Positions 37,940-49,441 of a stretch of 64,000 nucleotides of DNA are shown here, piece by piece. The notes under the pieces are model-generated. The model had not been told where the DNA came from. It was given only the letters and a program-made list of their open reading frames with translations, and made no database searches. The stretch spans positions 124,001 to 188,000 of the forward strand of contig NW_026042448.1 of assembly GCF_023856365.1 (NCBI RefSeq), given 5' to 3'. Source of the DNA: Brienomyrus brachyistius (Eukaryota > Chordata > Actinopteri > Osteoglossiformes > Mormyridae). The translations under genes and the position numbers were made by a program. How positions within the stretch are numbered: position 1 is the first letter of the stretch; each line of letters opens with the position of its first letter.

Positions 37940-38828
37940 TGGAGCCTGGTTGCGGTGGTGGGATGGCTCACGGCGGGTGCCGGAAAATTTCCTTTATTTT
38001 CAAATCCAAACCTTGACAGGTATGCTGCTGTTCCAAATCATGGGTGCATGTTACAAGTGCGGAACATATTTTAACTTAGTACTAACTTAGCATCATATTT
38101 GATCTGATTCGACTGAATATCCCAGGTTTCCATCTCTCATGCATCTGGTGTGACGTGTTTTCAGACTCTCAGGCTGGCGCAAAGAAATCTTACGGGAATT
38201 GAACGTCTCACTCCGGCCAGCTGACCAAAGTTGGTAACCTTGGTATTGTGTGTAGGAGATTCGGTATAACTATAATTTCGTTCTCCATTTACATGCCCGT
38301 AGTGTCTTTAAGTGTTATGTAGTTTTGCCTGAAACGCAAAAATAAAACAAAGCAATTAAAGCCGTAAGTGGCTCAAATTGTGCTGTAGCGATTGAAGAAC
38401 TTTTGTCGGAAGTTGGATTCGAACCCACGCCTTACTTGGGAGAACAGAATACCAGAATAGAGTAGGTTAAGTCCAGCCTTGGCTTCCAAGCTGACGTTTT
38501 TCTACATATGTGCTTGTGTATCATGGACAGTAAGAGGGGGCAGGCAAGGAGAGAATTTCTCTCTTTGGGGATCAATAGAGTGTTGTTATTATAACGTCTA
38601 AAAAGTATGATGGTCTGTCGATAAATCAATAAGAAAATAAATGAAGTCGTTTTCGCGAACACGCTGGAAAAGCCAGGGGCCGGACCGACTGTAGGGGGCG
38701 TGGCCAGAGACAGCCATCTCAGGCTGTCAAGTCTCCCGTTTTGGCCGGGAAACTACCGTATTTTACTTCTCTTTCCCGCCGTCCTCCCGTATTAGTATTT
38801 TCCCGTAAATCTCCCTTATATTATATAG
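37940..38828. repeat. local repeat unit U1
   Basis: From tggagcctggttgcggtggt through gctggcgcaaagaaatctta to ggggccggaccgactgtagg. The unit repeats at 39003-39779 (U2) and, from ttccaaatcatgggtgcatg, at 39784-40070 (U3). It contains a Rex/LINE-like tail (gagagaatttctctctttgg, ggatcaatagagt) and a tRNA-Leu-like segment. No ORF of note. Confidence 0.8.
38404..38500 (-). pseudogene. tRNA-Leu-like relic
   Basis: On the minus strand the segment ends GGCGTGGGTTCGAATCC, aACTTCcGACA, which is the variable-arm, T-arm and acceptor layout of tRNA-Leu. It is preceded by attctgg and, further up, by gtcagcttggaagccaaggc, which could be a decayed 5' half with an intron-like insert as in tRNA-Leu(CAA). The B box is good, but the 5' half is badly decayed. 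U2 carries a further altered copy (gattcgaacttgggatgcc at about 39465). Confidence 0.4.
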
Positions 38829-38830
38829 TT

Positions 38831-38900
38831 GCTGGATAGTGTAGTGGTAAGATCGCCGCCTTTCACACGGGAGACCGGGGTTCGAATCCCGGTTGTGGCC
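38831..38900 (+). pseudogene. tRNA-Glu-like (anticodon TTC) pseudogene
   Basis: A-box-like gatagtgtagtggtaagat, anticodon loop CTTTCAC and B-box-like gaccggggttcgaatcccgg are all recognisable. The folds are flawed: the anticodon stem GCCGC/ACGGG has two mismatches, the T stem CGGGG/CCCGG has one, and the acceptor pairs poorly. It is probably not a functional tRNA. It sits exactly at the junction between local repeat units U1 and U2. Confidence 0.55.
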
Positions 38901-38904
38901 AAAA

Positions 38905-39779
38905 ATATATTTTATATATTTTATATATTTATATTATATTTATATTATATTTTATATAATTTATATTATTTTATATTTCCTGTCTTAAAATGTAAGGGAT
39001 ACTGGAGCCTGGTTGCGGTGGTGGGATGGCTCACGGCGGGTGCCGGAAAATTTCCTTTATTTTCAAATCCAAACCTTGACAGGTATGCTGCTGTTCCAAA
39101 TCATGGGTGCATGTTACAAGTGCGGAACATATTTTAACTTAGTACTAACTTAGCATCATATTTGATCTGATTCGACTGAATATCCCAGGTTTCCATCTCT
39201 CATGCATCTGGTGTGACGTGTTTTCAGACTCTCAGGCTGGCGCCTGAGAAACGTCTCACTCCGGCCAGCTGACCAAAGTTGGTAACCTTGGTATTGTGTG
39301 TAGGAGATTCGGTATAACTATAATTTCGTTCTCCATTTGCATGCCCGAAGTGTCTTTAAGTGTTATGTAGTTTTGCCTGAAACGCAAAAATAAAACAAAG
39401 CAATTAAAGCCGATCAGTGGCTCAAATTGTGCTGTAGCGATTGAAGAACTTTTGTCGGAAGTTGGATTCGAACTTGGGATGCCTTACTTGGGAGAACAGA
39501 ATACCAGAATAGAGTAGGTTAAGTCCAGCCTTGGCTTCCAAGCTGACGTTTTTCTACATATGTGCTTGTGTATCATGGACAGTAAGAGGGGGCAGGCAAG
39601 GAGAGAATTTCTCTCTTTGGGGATCAATAGAGTGTTGTTATTATAACGTCTAAAAAGTATGATGGTCTGTCGATAAATCAATAACAATATCAATGAAGTC
39701 AATGTTTATCTAAAGGAATCAGAATTCAGGAAAAGCCAGGGGCCGGACCGAGTGTAGGGGGCGTGGCCAGAGACAGCCT
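38905..39779. repeat. local repeat unit U2 (carries the LINE empty site)
   Basis: The AT-rich tract at 38905-38985, then gtaagggatactggagcctg at 38992-39011, then the body as in U1. It differs from U1 by the absence of the LINE, by a short deletion at 39243 (aaagaaatcttacgggaatt missing) and by a replaced end (gtttatctaaaggaatcaga). Confidence 0.8.
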
Positions 39780-39783
39780 GCTG

Positions 39784-40070
39784 ACTGTTCCAAATCATGG
39801 GTGCATGTTACAAGTCCGGAACATATTTTAACTTAGTACTAACTTAGCATCATATTTGATCTGATTCGACTGAATATCCCAGGTTTCCATCTCTCATGCA
39901 TCTGGTGTGACGTGTTTTCAGACTCTCAGGCTGGCGCAAAGAAATCTTACGGGAATTGAACGTCTCACTCCGGTCAGCTGACCAAAGTTGGTAACCTTGG
40001 TATTGTGTGTAGGAGATTCGGTATAACTATAATTTCGTTCTCCATTTACATGCCCGTAGTGTCTTTAACC
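39784..40070. repeat. local repeat unit U3 (partial)
   Basis: ttccaaatcatgggtgcatg through cccgtagtgtctttaa. It matches the first part of U1 more closely than U2, because it keeps aaagaaatcttacgggaatt. It stops abruptly at ccggctgcac. Confidence 0.75.
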
Positions 40071-40627
40071 GGCTGCACAAACTGGATCCGCCTCCATTAC
40101 GACACAACTTTGCCCTTATTGGCTTAAGAATTTAGTCACATACATGACGTATATCTGCTATTTCTCCCGAGAAGCAGGTAAAGCAGTGGTAACTGCTTTG
40201 TAGTTAATTTACCTGGTAAAATTAAGTTTAAATAAATGATATAAATACTGTAATAGTACTCGTGAGCTTTGTTTATTTGTTATTAGTTATTGTAATGTTG
40301 CGCTGCTTTATTTGTTTAATCGTCTAGTCTGTGGAGACATTCAAGTTAATCAAATAAGAATTGCACTGTACACTGTACATGACCATAAAAACTTTGTATC
40401 CTTGAAATAAATGTTTTTGATCTTTTCCTTGGCAGTTATCTTTTTACACAGGGCCTCTATGTACACGATAGTTTTTTTTTTCACGACTAACAGTATGGAT
40501 CAGGAGTTGGTTATTGTAAAAGAAGTAATGTGCATGCAGGTGATATTTGTATAGATTTATCCACACCCTTGTAGCAGTGCTGCCATTGCAGTCAGATCTC
40601 GCAAACTAGGAGTATTAGTTGTCTTTA
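40071..40627. other. no gene seen
   Basis: AT-rich sequence with short open frames only. aagaattgcactgtacactg followed by ataaaaactttgtatcct near 40360-40400 looks like a LINE 3' end. Nothing else was recognised. Confidence 0.4.
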
Positions 40628-41310
40628 TTTCTCTTTATTTCTTGACGCCAACCCTCTCCATTAATCCGGGCTTGGGACTGGCACCTACCTGAGCTGGCTT
40701 GCTCCCTTAAGTGGCTGGGTTAGGCTAAACTATATATATATATTTACCAAGACTACAATAAAACATCTCGAAATGTGTAGTCTAGCAAAACGCAGTTTAA
40801 AGAAGGTAGCCTACCTGGCGAAATTGCAAACAAATTAAGGGCGTTAGGCAGCCTTTAGATCCTACCCATCATGCACTGCAGTTTTTTGCTAATTCCTCAA
40901 ATGGAAAACTGTCCATCCATCCATCCATCCATTTTCCAAACCGCTTATCCTACTGGATCGCGGGGGGTCTGGAGCCTATCCCGGAAGCAATGGGCACGAG
41001 ACAGGGAACAACTCAGGATGGCGGGCCAGCCCATCGCAGGGCACACTCACACACTATTCACTCACGCATACACTCCTATGGGCAATTTAGCAACTCCAAT
41101 TAGCCTCAGCATGTTTTTGGACTGTGGGGGAAACCAGAGTACCCGGAGGAAACCCCACGATGACATGGGTAGAACATGCAAACTCCACACACATGTGACC
41201 CAGGTGGAGACTCGAACCCGGGCCCTAGAGGTGTGAGGCAACAGTGCTAACCACTGCACCACCATGCTGCCCCCTAAATGGAAAACCATTAAATACAAAA
41301 GGAAAACAAA
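40628..41310 (-). repeat. inverted, partial copy of 25727-26165 split by a SINE
   Basis: cttgacgccaaccctctcca ... ggcttgggactggcacctac and aacgcagtttaaagaaggta are the reverse complement of copy A at about 26165 to 25950. ccatcatgcactgcagtttt matches 25790-25727. A middle part is missing. The segment resumes after the SINE at 41287 (cattaaatac), as expected from the 25727 copy. Confidence 0.75.
40910..41275 (-). mobile_element. tRNA-derived SINE with 11-bp target-site duplication
   Basis: The minus strand starts ggggcagcatggtggtgcag (A box tggtgcagtgg) and has a B box cccgggttcgagtctcc. The body gtgtggagtttgcatgttct and the tail (GGAT)n are of the common teleost type. Target duplication AAATGGAAAAC is present at 40899-40909 and 41276-41286. 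The paralog near 25732-25745 (inverse) shows the site without the SINE. Confidence 0.85.
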
Positions 41311-42190
41311 AGTGCTGTAAGACTGTATACTTATGTGTATGTTAGTAAAGGCTGTAGCTGACACAACGGACCCCACTAATTAGAAAGGGGTAATTGTACA
41401 CATGTGGCATCCAGTATGTTCTTCTATAACAGTTTTTAAAAAAAAAAAAAAACTCACATTACACAAATTGGCACTATCAAAACGAGGATTATGGGGAAAA
41501 TGGGGACTGTGATGGAGATTACATACACGTAGGCATGGTATTTAGTTTTTTTTAATCTGGTCACCTTCCAGAGTAATTGTAAACTAAAACCATCTTCACC
41601 CTATTTGATTCTTTATAAATGGACAATCAGTCGTGCAGTAAATGGGGGTATAGAGAGACACAGAGCTTGTCTAACAAGAAACCCTGGGAAGCTAACATTA
41701 ATAGGGTGGGTATGGATAGCAAAACCATTGATACAGATTACAGATTTATATCTCACCTGAACCCTGGCGGGCTCCGTGCCAATAGGGGTTGGGATTAGGG
41801 TTAGTTAACTTAAGTAGTAATATTGATGTGTATATTCTCCTATTCTCCAGTCAGTGAATCGTGAAACGTAATGTTAATATGTTTCTATACCTATATGTTC
41901 TGCTTAAAAACCCATAAAGGCAAGCACAGTGTTTAGACATTCTGTTACTTAGACTAGTAAACACTAAGATCCTTCAGCTTTCAATTAACCTGACACAACA
42001 GTCTAAACAACAAATGTGTGCCATGTCATTTGTCATCTTTACATCTTGTATCCTTTATATGGTAATTGGATTTTCAAGGTGGAATTGCAGGTCGATCATT
42101 TTAAGGATCTAGATGTAAACCTCCCTGGTGTTGCTTTAATATTTTTTTTGCACAATTTGCTTCACACACTTCCTCCAGCAGAGAAGCTTA
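41311..42190. other. no gene seen
   Basis: No exon is supported. There is an A-run near 41437-41451 and otherwise mixed AT-rich sequence. ttttcaaggtggaattgcag at 42071 starts a ~72-base stretch repeated at about 43400. Confidence 0.4.
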
Positions 42191-42890
42191 CAATACTACA
42201 CCCCACCAAATGACTGGATGATGCCTTTTTATTTAAGGTCTGGCTGTGAGCCTCGATTACCGATACACTATCTTCAGGCTCCTGCCGGGATCAGTCAGTA
42301 TGGTGGACCTTTGGAGGAATGGGTACAAAACCATCAGGAAAGTTTGCAGGTGCTTCAAGAGTATGTGAAGGCTTAGTTGGAGGAACAAGCCACACCACGA
42401 AATCGGAAACACAATGAGTTGGTTAATGATTAGGGGTTTGATGAAGGTCAGCTGGTGTGTTTGCGGAACCATGTTCGAGGTAAAATACAGGATCATTGGG
42501 ATGCCTGTTTGTATATGGTAGTTCGGTGTCCCCAAGATCAGGGTGCAGTTTACTCTGCAACTCCAATGGAGGGGGACGGGGTTGTCCGTCAAGTTCACCG
42601 AACAGAGTTGCGTCCAGTACCACAGGGGGTTGTTATGTCAGGGGAAGATGTTCTGGTAATGTCTCCTGAGTCTGGGTTGCCCACAGGGGCAACAGAAATG
42701 GAATCGGATGAGGACTCTGTGATTTTACGGGGACAGGGCTGGTGGGAGGGGTCGCAATAGAGCATCCACAAGTAGGCCTCGTATAATGGAGGAGGTTATG
42801 TCCCCCCCGAGGTGTAGAGACCAGTTAAACGTTCGGTGAGGTCCACCACTGGTCATCATACCAACCCTTATAAGTTACCACGGTCAGTGA
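42190..42890 (+). pseudogene. Ty3/Gypsy integrase C-terminal relic
   Basis: Plus-strand reading with stops gives a CEPRLPI-like start, then ISQYGGPLEEWVQ, then LVCLRNHVRGKIQDHWD, then VVRCPQDQGAVYSATPMEGD and VVRQVHRTELRPVP. This is the C-terminal domain of Gypsy integrase with its 'KIQD.WD...YSV.P.DG.G..R.VHR..LR' pattern. Near 42855 THTNPYK-like remains mark the polyprotein end. In-frame stops show it is dead. Confidence 0.7.
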
Positions 42891-43202
42891 ATGATCGTTC
42901 GGTTGGGGAGGAAGACCAGTGGTTTGGGGATAGAATTCTTAGCTGTGATCGTTGGGTCATCAATTTCATTTTGGGGGATGGATTGTAGCCAGGCAATTAT
43001 AGGCAGGTATAGGAACTGCAGTTCGGACTGGAGGCATAGCCGGGGCGAGATGGCTGTGCATGTTCCGATGGTAGGGCATATTGGCAAAGGAGCAGGCACG
43101 GGAAAGACAGGCAGGGTCCTGATAGATTTGGTGGAGCATCGGCGGGCATATTGAATTTGCAGTGTAGCAGCCTTTCTGTTTGCTTGTTTCAGGGGTGAAC
43201 AA

Positions 43203-43345
43203 TCTTATCCGCAAAGGGCCGGTGTGTATGCAGGTTTTCGCTGCAACTCCCTAATTAGATTTCTAATTAGAGGACTGATTAGCTGAAGAGTCCTCATACC
43301 TGGTTTTGAAGAGCTGACCTAAAGGTTACCCCAAAAACCTGTTTT
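43203..43345. repeat. dispersed teleost repeat ('cttatccgcaaagggccggt')
   Basis: ccgcaaagggccggtgtgta, gcaggttttcgctgcaactc and ctaattagaggactgattag form a block familiar as a dispersed repeat in fish genomes. Class not certain. Confidence 0.4.
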
Positions 43346-43474
43346 TTTTTTGTTTGAATGGGGCAGTGAGTCATGGGGTAAACTACTGTTCTTTAGGGGT
43401 TTTCAAGGTGGAATTACGGGTCGATAATTTTAAGGATCAGGTTGTAAACCTCCCTGGTGTTGCTTTAATATGTT

Positions 43475-43943
43475 TTATCTGAGGTTGTATCGTGTATTAT
43501 CAAGCCAGCCGGCTTAGTGGCCTCGGGAGCGGGGTTTAGTGGGAGCAGCTGGCTAGTTTTATTTTCTTTTTTGTTTGTGTCTTTTTCTTTGTTGTATGTA
43601 TATTTTGGGTTCATTATTAGGCAGGCTGGGCCTTTTGGCACCTGTAGTCTGGGTGCTGGATTGCCCATAGGGGTCTTTTTTATTGCTGTGATTTGCTGTG
43701 TCATTCACTAGTGTGATTTGTGCTGGATGTGTTTTTAAGGTTGTGCTGTGGCGTGTACCTGAGCAAACTTTGGGCAACCTGTTCTCTTGTTGGCTTTATT
43801 GACAAAGGGTGGATTAGTCTAATTACGGCCTGCTACAAATAGCTGCATATAACGTATAAAAAAAATCACCTTATGGGTGCTCCGTAGGGTAGCAAGATCT
43901 TGAGTTTTTTTTACAGTACTCGGGTACGTTTTAAAATTTTCGA
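43475..43943. other. no gene seen
   Basis: Short open frames only. T-rich hydrophobic translations here come from base composition. Nothing recognised. Confidence 0.35.
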
Positions 43944-44043
43944 CCAATCAGCAAACATTATTCTGACAGCATAGCTGGGAAACCAATGAAAAGTGAGTGC
44001 AACGTTCTAGAACTTGACTTCGGGTTGACGCTCCCTATAAAAG
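43944..44043 (+). promoter_or_regulatory. strong RNA polymerase II promoter-like block
   Basis: Two CCAAT boxes (43944-43948 and 43983-43987), a palindromic heat-shock-element-like TTCTAGAA (44005-44012) and a TATA box (TATAAAAG, 44036-44043) stand in promoter order on the plus strand. A start site would be expected near 44065-44070, 65-70 bases before an ATG with a long open frame. No transcription evidence is available. Confidence 0.45.
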
Positions 44044-44134
44044 AGCTGGGTACTGCTTCAAGGCGTTCAGTTGGCGCTACCTCCTGATAGAGTAGCACTG
44101 TACGGCTCTTGTTCCGTAAAACAACATCAAAAGG

Positions 44135-44423
44135 ATGAAAAAAAAAACAATATTTAAAGAAGACGAAAAAAATCAATTTTTAAAGAAGACGAAAAAAACA
44201 TCGTCTAAAAAAATAAGCCAAAAAAATAATATCCGAAGAAGGAAAAACATGCAAAGTAAAAAAAAACAAACAAAAATAAAAAACAATATCCAAAGAAGAA
44301 GGAAAAAAACATCCAAAGGGAGAAAAGAAGAACTGAAGGGCCAACGAGGTAGGAGGAAATACAAATTTCGTTTCAGCACCGTTGGAGTGCCAAGCCGTGA
44401 AAAGCATTTGGCCAGAAGACAAG
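44135..44423 (+). CDS. hypothetical lysine-rich open exon behind the promoter-like block
   Basis: Open from ATG at 44135 for 96 codons to a good donor, GACAAG|gtaagtg at 44424. The frame runs on to 44536 if unspliced. The product is very basic and repetitive (KKTKKTSSKKISQKNN, RRRKKTSKGRKEELKG) and ends with a less repetitive FRFSTVGVPSREKHLARR. It rests on A-rich low-complexity DNA with a drifting aagaagacgaaaaa-like period, so chance openness is quite possible. No downstream exon was found. No family recognised. Confidence 0.25.
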
Positions 44424-44429
44424 GTAAGT

Positions 44430-45059
44430 GTTGTATCTGTTATTTTAAAACAGCGCTTTTCAAAATGCTGCTTTATAATCGTTTGAGATCGTTAGCCAGT
44501 GTGACAGCTGAAGGCTTTTTGAGTTTACCAACATAAAGTTTTATTTCTGTATTAGGACATTGTCAGGAACAATGATGTGTTCATCGCTATGATGTGGTCA
44601 AAAAGCGATGCATTGAATCTTAGAAACATTTGTGATTTTTCAAACGATGCTTTTCCTTTTATTTAATCAGTAAAATTTCCATCGGTTTTATATAGTGCCC
44701 CTTGAAATATGTCTTTAGCTCATTTTCCGGGCATTTTACTAGAATGCATCCTGAGAAATACACAAGCTCTGCTGCATTTCCGTGCCTCGATGTTTAGTGC
44801 CGAGTATAATTGTTGCAGTTGCCTTTTATATATTCCATGAGACCTGTTGGTACCAAGAGAAGTGTGAGACTGTCAGGGTGAATTTATCATACAATCGCAC
44901 GCATAAATACCTGAGGGTTGCCAGTCCTTTTGCGTTGTTACAGGAGGACTAGAGCTGACGAGTGTGTTTCTACACACTATCAAGGGCATTGTAGTACAGT
45001 TTTCTCAGGTGGGAGAATGCTGCCGATCTCCTATTTGACAATACAGCCCTTGATATATT
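44430..45059. other. no gene seen
   Basis: Nothing could be supported here after the donor at 44424. If the lysine-rich exon is real, a second exon should lie to the right. Confidence 0.35.
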
Positions 45060-45425
45060 AGAATATTACAGAACTAGAAGCCTTTTGCAAGGAAGAATGT
45101 GAGAAAATCCCAAGTACAAGAACTGAAAGCCTTTCAGCTGGCTATAAGAAGCGCTTGTAAGCTGTGATATCTGGCAGAGGAGGTGTTACTAAGTACTGAT
45201 TACGTAGGGTGCCCAAACTTTTGCAGAGTGCCATAATAATGTTTTTATTTTGTAATTTTGTTCAATTTATGGCATAAAAAGTAACTATTCATCAATGTTT
45301 GCTGAAAATATTGTGTATTTTTCCCCCAGTTCCTAAAGAGACTGTATTAACTGATATTGTTGCTTTTGTAATTGAAAAGATGTTATTTGTCAAGGGGTGC
45401 CAAACCTTTGCATAAGACTGTACAC
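45060..45425 (+). mobile_element. Tc1/mariner-like relic
   Basis: gggtgcccaaacttttgcag near 45208 and ggggtgccaaacctttgcat near 45395 are variants of the terminal motif common to fish Tc1-like elements. The flanks show transposase-like scraps with stops. Boundaries are uncertain. Confidence 0.4.
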
Positions 45426-45600
45426 AGTGTGTGTATGTGTTTATGTGAGTGTGTGTCTGTGTGTGTGTGTGTATATATATATATGTGTGTGTGTGTATAT
45501 ATTTCTGTATATGCATGTGTATATATATATTTATATATAGTTCACACACATTCAAACTTATTTGAATACACATTCAAAATTATTTTTATTATTATTATTT
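45425..45600. repeat. (TG)n and (TA)n simple repeats
   Basis: A mixed microsatellite of tgtgtg and tatata words leading into the satellite array. Peptides read from it are artefacts. Confidence 0.8.
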
Positions 45601-45659
45601 TCGTTTTTTTTTTTTTTTTGTGTTATAAAATTTTTTATTTTTGCAATGGAAATAAAAAT

Positions 45660-46482
45660 AAAGCAGTCCTCCGTAGAGGAGGGGTGGTGGAGGGAATATA
45701 TATATATATATACATATATATAAAATAATTGTCACACAACTGGGGTGACATGCCTTTCCTGCTCACCCAATTTTAGTGCACTTTAGTTATGCATAATGAC
45801 CTTCTAGTCTCGATACACCCATATATATATATGTATATATATATATAGTTTTTTTTGTTTTTTTTTTTGCAATAGACAATAAAAATAACGCAGTTCTCCA
45901 TAAAGGAGGGATGGTGGATGGAATATATATATACATATATATAAAATAATTGTCACACAACCTGGGTGACATGCCTTGCCTGCTCACCCAGTTTTAGTGC
46001 ACCTTAGTTATTCATAATGACCATCTAGTCTCGATACACCCATAAATATATATGTATATATATATAGTTTTTTTTGTTTTTTTTTTTGCAATAGACAATA
46101 AAAATAACGCAGTTCTCCATAAAGGAGGGATGGTGGATGGAATATATATATACATATATATAAAATAATTGTCACACAACTTGGGTGACATGCCTTGCCT
46201 GCTCACCCAATTTTAGTGCAACTTAGTTATCCATAATGACCAACTAGTCTCGATACACCCATATATATATATATATGTACATATATATATAGTTTTTTTA
46301 TTAGCAATAGAAAAGAAAAATAACGCAGTTCTCCGTAAAGGAGGGATGGTGGATGGAATATATATATATATATATACATTTATATAAAATAATTGTCACA
46401 CAACCTGGGTGACATGCCTTGCCTGCTCACCCAATTTTAGTGCACCTTAGTTATCCATACTGACCATCTAGTCTCGACACAC

Positions 46483-46529
<47 letters not shown>

Positions 46530-46833
46530 GATATTTTTTCTTTTTCTTGTGTTTTTTTTTCGCAATGGATATTAAAAATAAAGCAGTCCTCCGTAAAGGA
46601 GGGGTGGTGGAGGGAATATATATATACATATATATATAAAATAATTGTCACACAACCTGGGTGACATGCCTTGCCTGCTCACCCAATTTTAGTGCAACTT
46701 AGTTATCCATAATGACCAACTAGTCTCGATACACCCATATATATATATATATATATGTACATATATATAGTTTTTTTATTAGCAATAGAAAAGAAAAATA
46801 ACGCAGTTCTCCGTAAAGGAGGGATGGTGGATG

Positions 46834-46875
<42 letters not shown>

Positions 46876-46978
46876 TTATTTAAAATAATTGTCACACAAC
46901 CTGGGTGACATGCCTTGCCTGCTCACCCAATTTTAGTGCACTTTAGTTATCCATACTGACCATCTAGTCTCGACACAC

Positions 46979-47033
<55 letters not shown>

Positions 47034-47337
47034 GATATTTTTTCTTTTTCTTGTGTTTTTTTTTCGCAATGGATATTAAAAATAAAGCAGTCCTCCGTAA
47101 AGGAGGGGTGGTGGAGGGAATATATATATACATATATATATAAAATAATTGTCACACAACCTGGGTGACATGCCTTGCCTGCTCACCCAATTTTAGTGCA
47201 ACTTAGTTATCCATAATGACCAACTAGTCTCGATACACCCATATATATATATATATATGTACATATATATAGTTTTTTTTATTAGCAATAGAAAAGAAAA
47301 ATAACGCAGTTCTCCGTAAAGGAGGGATGGTGGATTG

Positions 47338-47418
<81 letters not shown>

Positions 47419-47531
47419 ATATATACATTTATATAAAATAATTGTCACACAACCTGGGTGACATGCCTTGCCTGCTCACCCAATTTTAGTGCACTTTAGT
47501 TATCCATACTGACCATCTAGTCTCGACACAC

Positions 47532-47578
<47 letters not shown>

Positions 47579-47998
47579 GATATTTTTTCTTTTTCTTGTG
47601 TTTTTTTTTCGCAATGGATATTAAAAATAAAGCAGTCCTCCGTAAAGGAGGGATGGTGGATGGAATATATATATAAAATAATTGTCACACAACCGGGGTG
47701 ACATGCCTTGCCTGCTCACCCAATTTTAGTGCACCTTAGTTATTCATAATGACCATCTAGTCTCGATACACCCATAAATATATATGTATATATATATAGT
47801 TTTTTTATTAGCAATAGAAAAGAAAAATAACGCAGTTCTCCGTAAAGGAGGGATGGTGGATGGAATATATATATATATATATACATTTATATAAAATAAT
47901 TGTCACACAACCTGGGTGACATGCCTTGCCTGCTCACCCAATTTTAGTGCACTTTAGTTATCCATAATGACCATCTAGTCTCGATACACCCATGAATA

Positions 47999-48071
<73 letters not shown>

Positions 48072-48258
48072 TTTCTGTTTTTTTTTTGCAATAGACAATA
48101 AAAATAACGCAGTTCTCCGTAAAGGAGGGATGGTGGATGGAATATGTATATGCATATATATAAAATAATTGTCACACAACCTGGGTGACATGCCTTGCCT
48201 GCTCACCCAATTTTAGTGCACCTCAGTTATCCATACTGACCATCTAGTCTCGACACAC

Positions 48259-48305
<47 letters not shown>

Positions 48306-49247
48306 GATATTTTTTCTTTTTCTTGTGTTTTTTTTTCGCAATGGATATTAAAAATAAAGCAGTCCTCCGTAAAGGAGGGGTGGTGGAGGGAATATATATA
48401 TACATTTATATAAAATAATTGTCACACAACTGGGGAGACATGCCTTGCCTGCTCACCCAATTTTAGTGCACCTTAGTTATCCATAATGACCAACTAGTCT
48501 CGATACACCCATAAATATATATATATATATGTACATATATATAGTTTTTTTATTAGCAATAGAAAAGAAAAATAACGCAGTTCTCCGTAAAGGAGGGATG
48601 GTGGATGGAATATATACATACATATATATAAAATAATTGTCACACAACCTGGGTGACATGCCTTGCCTGCTCACCCAATTTTAGTGCAACTTAGTTATCC
48701 ATAATGACCAACTAGTCTCGATACACCCATAAATATATATGTATATATATAGTTTTTTTTTTTTCGCAATGGACAATAAAAATAACGCAGTTCTCCGTAA
48801 AGGAGGGATGGTGGATGGAATATATATATAAAATAATTGTCACACAACCGGGGTGACATGCCTTGCCTGCTCACCCAATTTTAGTGCACCTTAGTTATTC
48901 ATAATGACCATCTAGTCTCGATACACCCATAAATATATATGTATATATATGTATTGTTTTTTTTTTTTTTTTTTTTTGGAATAGACAATAAAAATAGCGC
49001 AGTTCTCCATAAAGGAGGGATGGTGGATGGAATATATATATACATATATATAAAATAATTGTCACACAACCTGGGTGACATGCCTTGCCTGCTCACCCAA
49101 TTTTAGTGCAACTTAGTTATCCATAATGACCAACTAGTCTCGATACACCCATATATATATATATATATATGTACATATATATAGTTTTTTTATTAGCAAT
49201 AGAAAAGAAAAATAACACAGTTCTCCGTAAAGGAGGGATGGTGGATG

Positions 49248-49299
<52 letters not shown>

Positions 49300-49405
49300 T
49301 TATATAAAATAATTGTCACACAACCTGGGTGACATGCCTTGCCTGCTCACCCAATTTTAGTGCACTTTAGTTATCCATACTGACCATCTAGTCTCGACAC
49401 ACCCA

Positions 49406-49441
<36 letters not shown>

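Larger units (their letters stand above)
22384..38437 (+). repeat. duplication copy A (direct repeat of 51716-64000)
   Basis: Sequence here matches 51716-64000 almost base for base wherever compared. The offset is 29332 at the left, 29340 after an 8-bp indel near 23882 (copy B has extra tacaaatt-type bases), 25570 after the piggyBac insertion at 28697-32462, 25572 after a C-run length change near 34708, and 25563 after a 9-bp indel near 36073. One substitution seen is G33086 versus A58656. Copy A reaches at least 38437, where the window ends in copy B. The left limit lies inside a Tc1 inverted repeat. Confidence 0.95.

Noticed and set aside
38831..38900. Functional tRNA-Glu gene
   Set aside because: Several stem mismatches and a poor acceptor stem. 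Kept only as a pseudogene.
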